From positions 1-17,163 of the forward strand of contig CAZSCK010000058.1 in assembly GCA_964605385.1 (NCBI GenBank): 17,163 nucleotides of DNA, in the 5' to 3' direction. Both the position numbers and the translations under genes were made by a program. Positions within the stretch are counted from its first letter, which is position 1, and the number at the start of each line of letters is the position of its first letter. Of the stretch, positions 8,921 through 15,792 are shown piece by piece. Source of the stretch: JAGLTQ01 sp964605385 (GTDB lineage: Bacteria > Pseudomonadota > Gammaproteobacteria > UBA6429 > Thiohalophilaceae). The notes beneath the pieces were generated by a model. The model was given only the letters and a program-made list of their open reading frames with translations, was not told where the DNA came from and ran no database searches.

Positions 8921-9708
8921 GCGATACAACCATTAGACGACCGATTAAATGGAATACATCTGCCGACACTAATGTTGGTATGGTTAGAACGGTTAATGAA
9001 GATTCCATTATGTCAAATCCCGACGTGGGTTTGTGGGCTGTTGCAGATGGTATGGGCGGTTATGAAGCCGGGGATGTTGCTAGCAAAATGATTGTTTCAT
9101 CACTGGCTGAAATAGAAAAGCATGAAAACCTTGATACGTTTGTAGATGATATTGAAGATAAGATAATTGATGCAAACCACCGTATTCTTGAGTACTCCGA
9201 TATTATGCATGATGGTCGAATATTAGGAAGCACCATAGTAAGTTTGTTAATAAAAGGTCAGGTTGGAGTTTGTTTGTGGGCAGGAGATTCAAGATTATAT
9301 TTATTGCGAAATAATCAGCTACAACAGCTTTCACGCGATCATAGTCATGTGCAGGAATTATTAGATCAAGGTTCTATAACTGAAGAGGACGCAATCAATC
9401 ATCCTGATGGAAATGTTATAACTCGTGCAGTTGGAACAAGTGAAGAATTATATATTGATATAAATGCATTTAACGTACAAATTGGCGATACCTTTTTATT
9501 ATGCAGTGATGGTTTATATAATTCTGTTGATGACATCGACATAGAACATCATATGCGAAGTCATGATACAGATAACGCAGTAAAACAAATGATAGTCAAA
9601 GCTTTAGAAAATGGCGCGCCTGATAATGTTTCAATTATTATAATTAAAAATGTATCAGATATAAATCAATCGCAATCAAATCAAGTGCAGCAGGTTATGA
9701 ATCATTAA
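8917..9708 (+). CDS. pppA: PppA, PP2C-family phosphoprotein phosphatase of the T6SS
   Basis: Soluble metal-dependent Ser/Thr phosphatase that reverses PpkA phosphorylation in the T6SS switch. The single PP2C domain covers almost the whole 263 residues, and its metal-binding motifs are present: N-E-D (27-29), A-D-G-M-G-G (43-48), G-D-S-R (123-126), S-D-G-L (197-200) and D-N (236-237). It should therefore be catalytically active. The N-terminal G-M-V-R-T-V-N-E-D matches the usual G-x-x-R-x-x-N-E-D entry. The start codon shares bases with the tagF stop (ATGA), and ppkA begins 24 bases after its end, so the phosphatase sits between TagF and its opposing kinase. The Asn/Gln/Ser-rich C-terminal tail (after about 245) has no recognised function. 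Confidence 0.94.
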   Translation: MSDTTIRRPIKWNTSADTNVGMVRTVNEDSIMSNPDVGLWAVADGMGGYEAGDVASKMIVSSLAEIEKHENLDTFVDDIEDKIIDANHRILEYSDIMHDGRILGSTIVSLLIKGQVGVCLWAGDSRLYLLRNNQLQQLSRDHSHVQELLDQGSITEEDAINHPDGNVITRAVGTSEELYIDINAFNVQIGDTFLLCSDGLYNSVDDIDIEHHMRSHDTDNAVKQMIVKALENGAPDNVSIIIIKNVSDINQSQSNQVQQVMNH

Positions 9709-9732
9709 TTTATTAGTGAGAAATTAAATGTT

Positions 9733-12267
9733 ATGAAAGATCCTGATAAAAACAAACCTGCTGATAAGCGCGAAAATGATGCAGATAAAACTGTATTTCG
9801 TGGTATAGATGCAACTCGAATTAGGGAAAAGGTTGCACCTAAGGTTAATCCAGATTTAACTAATAACGATGCAACTCAATTTAAACCGAGTACAAAAAAT
9901 AGAAATCCAGATGCAACACGTGTTGCCCCTGCCAGACAACGAACGTCATCAGCAACGATTAATCCTCAAAACTCTTCAGTTGCACAACATCAGATCCTTA
10001 AAGGTCGTTTTTTACTTGAAAAAGTTCTCGGTGTTGGTGGTATGGGGGTTGTTTATAAAGCAAGAGATCGTTTAAAAGTAGAAGCACAAGATCGAGACCC
10101 ATTCGTTGCAATTAAAGTTTTAAGTGAAGAGTTTAAGTCTCATCCAGAGGCTTTTATCTCATTACAACGCGAATCAAGAAAATCTCAACGTATTGCTCAT
10201 CCCAATACTGTGAAAGTGTATGATTTTGATAGAGATGGCGACACTGTATTCATGACAATGGAATACATGGATGGAAAACCACTTGATCAATTGATACGCC
10301 AATATAAAGCAACAGGCTTACCTCGGGATGATGCCTGGGAAATAATCAAGGGTATGTCTTCTGCTTTAATTCATGCACATGCAGAAAATATTGTGCATTC
10401 GGATTTTAAACCCGGTAATGTTTTTATTATCGGTAATGACATGGCAAAGATATTCGATTTTGGTATTGCCAGGGCTGTTGCTAATGTTGATAGTTTTGCA
10501 AACTCAACGGGTGATAAAACAGTTTTTGATGCCGGGAATTTAGGCGCGTTAACCCCTGCCTATGCCAGTCTTGAAATGCTTGAAGGTGAAACGCCTGATT
10601 TTAGAGATGATGTCTATGCCTTAGGTTGTGTTACTTATGAAATACTTACTGGTGAACATCCTTATAATAAAGTTCCCGCTAATGAAGCATGTGAACATGG
10701 TCTTAAGCCTAAAAAGATACAAGGGATTAAAAAGCATCAGTGGAAAGCTATTGAGAAAACACTGGCTTTTAAACGTGACAACAGAACAAGTTCTGTTGAG
10801 CAGTTTTATAATGAGTTAACGCATGTATATAAACCTGGTTTTAAAAGTATTGCCGCACTATTTATTTTTTTAGCGGTAAGTGTTGTTGCATTGGTGCAAA
10901 CAAATAATCAAGGGACATCATTCTCTGAGGATGATATTCGCAGTGAGTTGGAATATACGATTCGTTTTGACTTGTTTAAGTCTGAAATAACAAAATTAAT
11001 TAATAACCCAAGCTTTTCAATTGATTGGGAAGAAAATATATGGGGTGAATTTAATGGTGTTTCTACATTAATGAATGATCCTGATGATGAATGGCTAGTT
11101 AACACAAAAAACACTATTTATGGTTTATATATTGGCAAAGTTAATCAATTTATAAAAGAGAAACGTTTTGCTCGAGTGAAAATAGTGATAAGTAATGGTT
11201 ATCGTTATACAGATGAACATGGCGATCTTGATAATGCTCAAAAAACCCTTTTAGCAGCAATTGAAAAGAACAAAAAGAATAAAAAGTTAGCTTTTAATAA
11301 TCAACGTCATCAGGAAATATTAAGACGTAAAGCCACGAAAGAAGAAAAGAAAAAGATAGATAGTTTTAATCTCGCGCTTAAGAATGTAAATCACCAGTTG
11401 AAATGTCAGGGACGCCTGAATATGCGTGACTTTGATATTGCGGTTAAAAAGTTACGCTCATTAGATAAGCCTGAATATAACAAAATTGAAAAGAAAATTG
11501 TTAATACGCTTGCTGCCTGTATAACCCAGGTAGGGAAGCTGCGTCCGGAAAGGGCCGCGGAATCAAAGAAATATGCAACACGTATTTTTAAACGCAATCG
11601 AGTTATAGCCTCAATAAAAATTATACCTCGTGATGCTTGTGATATTTCAATCGCAGGTTTAGGTGCTCGTGGTAAACGCACAATATGCAGAGATAAGTTG
11701 CAGGGTTTGAGTTATGGGCCTTCGCTTGTTGTTATTCCAGGAAATCAAAATATTAAACCTTTTGCTTTAGGAAAATATGAAGTTTCTGTGAAAGAGATGA
11801 ATGAATATTGTAAGAATACAGAGGCATGTTCGGTAAGTAAAAATAACAAAAGCCTGCCTGTGACTGGAGTGTCTATATCCACAACCAAGAAATATTTAAA
11901 ATGGTTAAGTAAAAAAACACGTCAGAAATATCGTTTACCTACCCGGCATGAGTGGGTTTATGCCGCGAAATCTAAACGCACCGTTCGCGATCCTAATCGT
12001 AACTGTCAAATGAGTACACGTGGGATATCAAAAGGTAATGAGTTGGTAAAAGTGACTATAGGCAAACAAAATCCATGGGGTATTGTTAATTATTTAGGTA
12101 ATGCGCGTGAGTGGGTTTATGGAAATGGTCGTAGTTTAATAGCGATGGGAGGATCTTATAAGGATGCAATGGATAAATGTGACGTTACATTATCATCCTC
12201 TCACACGGGGCAAGCCGATAAAATTAGTGGCTTTAGAGTATTGCGCGAAGTAAAACAAAGATTGTAA
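9733..12267 (+). CDS. ppkA: PpkA, membrane Ser/Thr kinase with periplasmic FGE-like domain
   Basis: Transmembrane Hanks-type kinase of the T6SS threonine-phosphorylation pathway. The cytoplasmic tail (1-85) carries D-K-Thr20-V-F-R and three D-A-T motifs. The kinase domain, about 90-365, has Gly loop 100-105, Lys128, Glu147, catalytic H-S-D-F-K-P-G-N (222-229, with Ser in place of the HRD Arg) and D-F-G (242-244). The activation loop holds D-K-Thr263-V-F, and the APE-equivalent segment reads A-S-L-E. One membrane helix lies at about 373-388. The remaining roughly 455 residues should be periplasmic and end in a formylglycine-generating-enzyme/sulfatase-modifying-like fold (about 660-840; motifs R-L-P-T-x-x-E-W, N-x-x-E-W-V, G-G-S-Y, G-F-R-V). 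Eight cysteines occur beyond the helix. The paired FGE catalytic cysteines are not evident, so a binding role is more likely than catalysis. The Shine-Dalgarno sequence is weak; the start is at 9733. Confidence 0.92.
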   Translation: MKDPDKNKPADKRENDADKTVFRGIDATRIREKVAPKVNPDLTNNDATQFKPSTKNRNPDATRVAPARQRTSSATINPQNSSVAQHQILKGRFLLEKVLGVGGMGVVYKARDRLKVEAQDRDPFVAIKVLSEEFKSHPEAFISLQRESRKSQRIAHPNTVKVYDFDRDGDTVFMTMEYMDGKPLDQLIRQYKATGLPRDDAWEIIKGMSSALIHAHAENIVHSDFKPGNVFIIGNDMAKIFDFGIARAVANVDSFANSTGDKTVFDAGNLGALTPAYASLEMLEGETPDFRDDVYALGCVTYEILTGEHPYNKVPANEACEHGLKPKKIQGIKKHQWKAIEKTLAFKRDNRTSSVEQFYNELTHVYKPGFKSIAALFIFLAVSVVALVQTNNQGTSFSEDDIRSELEYTIRFDLFKSEITKLINNPSFSIDWEENIWGEFNGVSTLMNDPDDEWLVNTKNTIYGLYIGKVNQFIKEKRFARVKIVISNGYRYTDEHGDLDNAQKTLLAAIEKNKKNKKLAFNNQRHQEILRRKATKEEKKKIDSFNLALKNVNHQLKCQGRLNMRDFDIAVKKLRSLDKPEYNKIEKKIVNTLAACITQVGKLRPERAAESKKYATRIFKRNRVIASIKIIPRDACDISIAGLGARGKRTICRDKLQGLSYGPSLVVIPGNQNIKPFALGKYEVSVKEMNEYCKNTEACSVSKNNKSLPVTGVSISTTKKYLKWLSKKTRQKYRLPTRHEWVYAAKSKRTVRDPNRNCQMSTRGISKGNELVKVTIGKQNPWGIVNYLGNAREWVYGNGRSLIAMGGSYKDAMDKCDVTLSSSHTGQADKISGFRVLREVKQRL

Positions 12268-12269
12268 AT

Positions 12270-12491
12270 ATGAATTTTAGAGCAAATATGGCATCACTAC
12301 GTACCTTGTCTGATGATCACTATCAAGGCAGGATATCGTTTGCACAATACCGGGAACAACGAAGTCAGTTACTGGCACTGATTGATGAAGATCTTAATGG
12401 TATAAAAATTACTAACCAAAATGAACAAGAAGAAGTGAAAGCATCAGAATCACTTGTTGATAAAGCTTTATCTTTTTTGAAAATGGATTAG
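12270..12491 (+). CDS. Small hypothetical protein (73 aa) between ppkA and exbB-like gene
   Basis: Unrecognised small soluble protein. It begins two bases after the ppkA stop and has no clear Shine-Dalgarno sequence of its own, so it is probably translated by coupling to ppkA. It has no signal peptide, membrane helix or cysteine. The centre (residues about 15-40: Y-Q-G-R-I-S-F, then Y-R-E-Q-R-S-Q-L-L-A-L-I-D-E-D) looks like a short helix pair and loosely resembles SHOCT-type oligomerisation motifs, where a Gly-x-Ile turn precedes a Leu-rich helix. The rest is an acidic Glu/Asn/Gln linker and a final amphipathic helix (S-L-V-D-K-A-L-S-F-L). It could belong functionally to PpkA or to the motor genes downstream. 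The reading frame is credible because of its tight packing; the function is unknown. Confidence 0.7.
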   Translation: MNFRANMASLRTLSDDHYQGRISFAQYREQRSQLLALIDEDLNGIKITNQNEQEEVKASESLVDKALSFLKMD

Positions 12492-12540
12492 CAGTAAAAA
12501 ATTATTTTTGAATATTTATATTAAGTAAAAGAGGTAGTTT

Positions 12541-13158
12541 ATGGAGTTTGTAAAATTCTTTCAGACAGGTGGTCCTTTCATGTACCCGATTTTAATCGTT
12601 TTTGCGATTGGTCTGGCTATAGCGATGGAAAGATTCTTATTTTTATCACGTACTGATTCCCGCACTAAGAAAATGTGGGGAGATTTGGTGCCTATGTTGA
12701 AAGCGAATGATTTTCAGCGTGCAGTTGGTTTAACTGAAACAGTTAAAACACCTTTGGCATTGTTACTCAACTACGGTTTTGCTCGACATCGTGCAAACAA
12801 GAAACGTGAGTTAGTCGAGTCTGCAATGGAAGAAGGCATGATGGAAGCTTTACCGAGCCTGGAAGAGCGTACGCATTATTTAGCAACATTTGCCAATATT
12901 GCTACCTTGCTTGGTTTATTGGGGACAATCGTAGGTTTGATTCAGGCGTTTACAGCAGTAGCTGCGGCTGATCCTGCTGAAAAGGCCGACCTTCTTTCAG
13001 CAAGTATTTCGGTTGCAATGAATACAACCGCATTTGGTTTGCTTGCTGCTATCCCATTATTATTATTCCATTCATATCTTGTAACTAAAACAGCACGGTT
13101 AGTTGATAATCTTGAAATGGCAGCAGTTAAATGTTTGAACTTAATGGATAGAGATTAA
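12541..13158 (+). CDS. ExbB/TolQ/MotA-family proton-channel protein
   Basis: Inner-membrane stator subunit of the ExbB/TolQ family, which forms a pentameric proton channel around ExbD/TolR helices. Three membrane helices are predicted at about 12-35, 115-140 and 153-180, with the cytoplasmic domain between the first two. Family motifs include G-L-L-G-T-I-V-G-L-I-Q-A-F (125-137) and N-T-T-A-F-G-L-L-A-A-I-P (161-172). At the position where E. coli ExbB and TolQ have a channel Glu (I-x-E-A-L), this protein has Val158, aligned by eye. It has the strongest ribosome-binding site of the run, GAGG at 12531-12534, 6 bases before the ATG. The 49-base gap before it is the longest between plus-strand genes from 109 to 15156, so an internal promoter is possible. 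I did not assign exbB because orthology is unclear. Confidence 0.9.
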   Translation: MEFVKFFQTGGPFMYPILIVFAIGLAIAMERFLFLSRTDSRTKKMWGDLVPMLKANDFQRAVGLTETVKTPLALLLNYGFARHRANKKRELVESAMEEGMMEALPSLEERTHYLATFANIATLLGLLGTIVGLIQAFTAVAAADPAEKADLLSASISVAMNTTAFGLLAAIPLLLFHSYLVTKTARLVDNLEMAAVKCLNLMDRD

Positions 13159-13169
13159 TACCTAAGCTT

Positions 13170-13724
13170 ATGAAACGAATTGGTAAAAAACGCGTTGAAG
13201 CTGCGGTAGAGTTAAATATTACTGCATTTATGAATTTAATGGTCATACTGGTACCGTTTCTATTAATAACGGCGGTATTTTCACGTATAACGGTTTTAGA
13301 ATTAAATTTACCTGCACTTGACGCTAAAAATAATCAGCAAGAAAAAATTAAATTACAGCTTGAGCTTGTGTTACGTAAAAACAGTTTTGATATTCAGGAT
13401 GCAAACCTGGGAATTATTAAACGTTTTGAACGTAACGATAAAGAAACCAGGTGGATGAAATTTACCGATATTCTTGTTGAAATTAAAACCCGTTTTCCTG
13501 ATGAGAAAAATATTACTTTATTGCTGGAACCAGGCATTAATTATAAAACCCTTATTACGGTGATGGATCATGTCCGAAGTGCTGATGTTGTGCAATTTAC
13601 TTCTGTTGAAACGGTTGAATTGTTTCCAAATATATCAATAGGTGATGCGCCTGGTTTTGAGAAGGAAACAGTCAGTACTGTTGTGCCAGCTAATGCGACT
13701 CTGAAACAGGGAGGGGTGTCATAA
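13170..13724 (+). CDS. ExbD/TolR-family protein 1, lacking the membrane Asp
   Basis: Bitopic inner-membrane protein of the ExbD/TolR family. A short cytoplasmic N-terminus is followed by one membrane helix at about 16-38, then a periplasmic domain. The helix starts E-L-N-I-T-A-F-M-N-L-M, corresponding to the L-x-x-x-P-F-[IVM]-D-x-x pattern of ExbD/TolR. The proton-carrying Asp is replaced by Asn22, and the Pro by Ala19. After the helix comes L-E-L-N-L-P, a usual ExbD feature. Such a protein may be structural rather than proton-conducting. It starts 11 bases after the ExbB-like gene without a strong Shine-Dalgarno sequence. Its stop overlaps the next start by one base (TAATG). Confidence 0.87.
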   Translation: MKRIGKKRVEAAVELNITAFMNLMVILVPFLLITAVFSRITVLELNLPALDAKNNQQEKIKLQLELVLRKNSFDIQDANLGIIKRFERNDKETRWMKFTDILVEIKTRFPDEKNITLLLEPGINYKTLITVMDHVRSADVVQFTSVETVELFPNISIGDAPGFEKETVSTVVPANATLKQGGVS

Positions 13725-14224
13725 TGATGACGATGTCTCGCCGTGCCAGAAGAATGGAGCGCAACCATAAACGTAATAAACAGTCAGCAATTAATCTTGT
13801 ATCGTTGATGGATATATTTACTATACTCGTTTTTTTCTTATTAGTGAGTTCCTCAAATGTTCAGCAACTTCCGAATAGTAAAGATATTAGTTTGCCTACA
13901 TCTGTTGCTGAAAAAGCACCTAAGGAAACATTAGTTATTGCGATTACACAAGATAGCATTATTGTTCAGGGTGTTAAGGTATCAAATATTGCAAGTGTGC
14001 TTGCAAGTAGTGAAATACTGATACCGGGTTTAGAACAAGAATTGAAATTCCAATCATCCAGGTCTGTTGTAACACCAAAGTCAAGTAAGGGACGTTCAGT
14101 CACCATAATGGGCGATGAAAACATTCCGTATCAATTATTGAGAAAAATTTTAGCCACTTGCAGACAAACAAGCTATACACATATCGCTTTCGCAGCAGTA
14201 CAAAAAGCTAAAGGAAAGGGATAA
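13724..14224 (+). CDS. ExbD/TolR-family protein 2, with the conserved Asp
   Basis: Second bitopic ExbD/TolR-like protein in the module. The N-terminus is strongly basic (several Arg and Lys in residues 6-19), followed by one membrane helix at about 23-44 reading N-L-V-S-L-M-D-I-F-T-I-L. Asp30 occupies the place of the proton-carrying Asp of ExbD/TolR and is intact. The periplasmic part (about 45-166) starts with D-I-S-L-P, similar to the post-helix motif of the family. Two adjacent ATG codons (13724, 13727) are possible starts; the GAGGGG Shine-Dalgarno at 13711-13716 suits either. It overlaps both neighbours by a single base, which suggests co-translation and near-equal amounts of the two ExbD-like proteins. 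Confidence 0.88.
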   Translation: MMTMSRRARRMERNHKRNKQSAINLVSLMDIFTILVFFLLVSSSNVQQLPNSKDISLPTSVAEKAPKETLVIAITQDSIIVQGVKVSNIASVLASSEILIPGLEQELKFQSSRSVVTPKSSKGRSVTIMGDENIPYQLLRKILATCRQTSYTHIAFAAVQKAKGKG

Positions 14225-15156
14225 TGTCGGCAGTTACTTATTCACATCTGGCTTTAGGCTGGACGCCAGAAAATAATCGCGATAAATTTTTTAATCGCCT
14301 GACCTTTGTTGTCGTTGTTTTTGCTATTGTTTTTGGTGTTGTGATGATGTCTGTCAATTTACCAAAAGAAGAACGAAAAGCACGTACCGCTATACCTGAA
14401 CGTGTCGCAAAATTTATTTTGCAAAAAGAAAAACCAAAAGTTATTAAAGTTAAACCAAAGCCTAAGCCAAAACCACCGGTTAGAGTGGTAAAGCGAATTA
14501 AGAAAAAACCCAAATCAAATAAACCTTTAACTAAAGTGCAGAAAAATGCGCGCAAGAAAGCTGAATCCAGAGGTTTATTGGCTTTAAGTAATGAGCTCTC
14601 AGATCTAATGGACACTTCATCAATCAGTGCCATGGTTGGAAAACGTGTGAGAAGTAATACTTCTGCCATGAAAGTCGCAACAGTCGATAAAGGAGTATTA
14701 ACTGCGGGTGCTTCAGCAGGTAGTGGTGGTGTAAGTAAAGATAAATATGTAACACATGTAAGCAAGACAGTTTTAACTCAATCTGAAAAAATTGCTTTCA
14801 GACAATCACTTGCTACAAATGGAAAGCTTAAAGAGAAGGGGAGTAAGTCTAGACGTCGCGGTGATAATGTTCGTTCTGAAGAAGATGTTATCTTTGTGAT
14901 GGATCAAAATAAGAGCAAACTTCATTCTATTTACAGACGAGCACGTCGTTCACATCCTGGTTTAAAAGGAAAAATTGTTTTAGAAATCACTATTGCTCCT
15001 TCAGGCAAAGTGCTAAAAGTACGAATAAAATCAAGCGAGCTTAATGATCCTAAACTCGAGTCCAGATTAGTTGCGCGAATCAAGCGTTTCAATTTTGGTT
15101 CACATAGTGTTGAAAAAGTTACAGTAGTATTTCCGATTGAATTTTTACCATCTTAA
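14224..15156 (+). CDS. TonB-like energy transducer with AgmX/PglI-type C-terminus
   Basis: Envelope-spanning protein with TonB-like layout: a cytoplasmic N-terminus (1-25), one membrane helix (26-44), a Lys/Pro-rich stretch (about 68-105, with K-P-K-P-K-P-K-P-P), a low-complexity Ser/Gly/Ala and basic middle, and a folded C-terminal domain at about 222-310. That domain contains H-S-I-Y-R-R-A-R-R, P-G-L-K-G-K-I-V-L-E-I-T-I and P-S-G-K-V, the pattern I associate with AgmX/PglI C-terminal domains, relatives of TonB_C. It probably couples the ExbB/ExbD-like stator to a periplasmic or outer-membrane partner. The Shine-Dalgarno AAGGAAAGGG lies just upstream, and the start overlaps the preceding stop by one base. 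No TonB-dependent receptor is in the window, so the partner is unknown. Confidence 0.85.
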   Translation: MSAVTYSHLALGWTPENNRDKFFNRLTFVVVVFAIVFGVVMMSVNLPKEERKARTAIPERVAKFILQKEKPKVIKVKPKPKPKPPVRVVKRIKKKPKSNKPLTKVQKNARKKAESRGLLALSNELSDLMDTSSISAMVGKRVRSNTSAMKVATVDKGVLTAGASAGSGGVSKDKYVTHVSKTVLTQSEKIAFRQSLATNGKLKEKGSKSRRRGDNVRSEEDVIFVMDQNKSKLHSIYRRARRSHPGLKGKIVLEITIAPSGKVLKVRIKSSELNDPKLESRLVARIKRFNFGSHSVEKVTVVFPIEFLPS

Positions 15157-15188
15157 AACAGCAATATGGCATGCTGTTTTAAGATGGT
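15147..15188 (+). terminator. Hairpin terminator at the end of the plus-strand gene run
   Basis: A perfect 16-base-pair stem is formed by 15147-15162 and 15173-15188 (left arm core CCATCTTAAAACAGC) with a 10-base loop. The stop codon of the TonB-like gene (15154-15156) lies inside the left arm. A T-rich stretch follows (15188-15208), though it is broken by A and C residues. On the other strand the stem is followed by only a short T-poor tail, so termination of the convergent DUF1269-like gene here is possible but less certain. Confidence 0.75.
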
Positions 15189-15221
15189 TAATTCTTCTTT
15201 ATTTTAATAGCACAGAATGAA

Positions 15222-15734
15222 TTATGGAAAGGCAGGTATTGTATGATCAATACCGCGAACTGTAGCTTCATGATGACTTGAATTTACAAGTTTAGTAATT
15301 TCATCAACTCTATGGACGGGGACATCTACCATGTAAAGTATTTGTCCTGCGTTTACATCTTTCATGAATTCCTTTAAGTGAGTATTTTGCACATTAATGG
15401 CAACCATACTTGATGTCCAGGAACCTAAAAAAGCACCCCCAACAATTATTCCACCCATTGATACGGTTTCCCAGCCTGGTACGATCATTCCGAATAGATA
15501 AGATATCACTGCGAGCGCAATACCTGTAAATCCACCGACAATAAAGCCGAGCTGTAGACCATGTATGAGATCTCTTTTTTCCAGCAAGGACGCTTCAGGT
15601 AAACCTTCGAGAGAAATGTCATCCTTTGCTAATACATGCATATTTCGTTCTTCAATGCGTGCGAGCAAGAGTTCATTATGTACAGCCTTGGCATTACTAA
15701 TATTTGGTATAAGAAAATATAAACGACGTTTCAT
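15222..15734 (-). CDS. DUF1269-like membrane protein
   Basis: Small integral membrane protein of the DUF1269-type family; its function is not established. The cytoplasmic N-terminal part (1-55) includes R-R-L-Y-F-L-I-P and E-L-L-L-A-R-I-E-E-R-N-M-H-V-L-A, characteristic of this family. Two glycine-rich hydrophobic segments at about 60-86 and 91-112 contain GxxxG-type spacing (G63, G67-G68, G71; G94-G95, G99-G100, G104). A short soluble C-terminus follows. The start is well supported by an AAGGAG-type Shine-Dalgarno (15742-15747 on the minus strand), 7 bases from the ATG. The gene runs convergently to the T6SS/motor run and divergently from cysG, so it is its own transcription unit. Confidence 0.85.
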   Translation of the reverse strand: MKRRLYFLIPNISNAKAVHNELLLARIEERNMHVLAKDDISLEGLPEASLLEKRDLIHGLQLGFIVGGFTGIALAVISYLFGMIVPGWETVSMGGIIVGGAFLGSWTSSMVAINVQNTHLKEFMKDVNAGQILYMVDVPVHRVDEITKLVNSSHHEATVRGIDHTIPAFP

Positions 15735-15792
15735 GAGGACTCTCCTTTCCAGAGATTTCTGGAGTTGTTGAGTATCTTGTGAATACTTTACA

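Noticed and set aside
11701..12267. Separate sulfatase-modifying enzyme gene
   Set aside because: The frame is continuous with the kinase and membrane helix with no internal stop or start signal, so it is a domain of PpkA.
14238..14765. 175-codon open frame on the minus strand opposite the TonB-like gene
   Set aside because: Its Phe/Leu/Gly-rich composition is the mirror of the Lys/Pro-rich coding strand; the plus-strand protein has a coherent TonB-like layout and strong ribosome-binding site.
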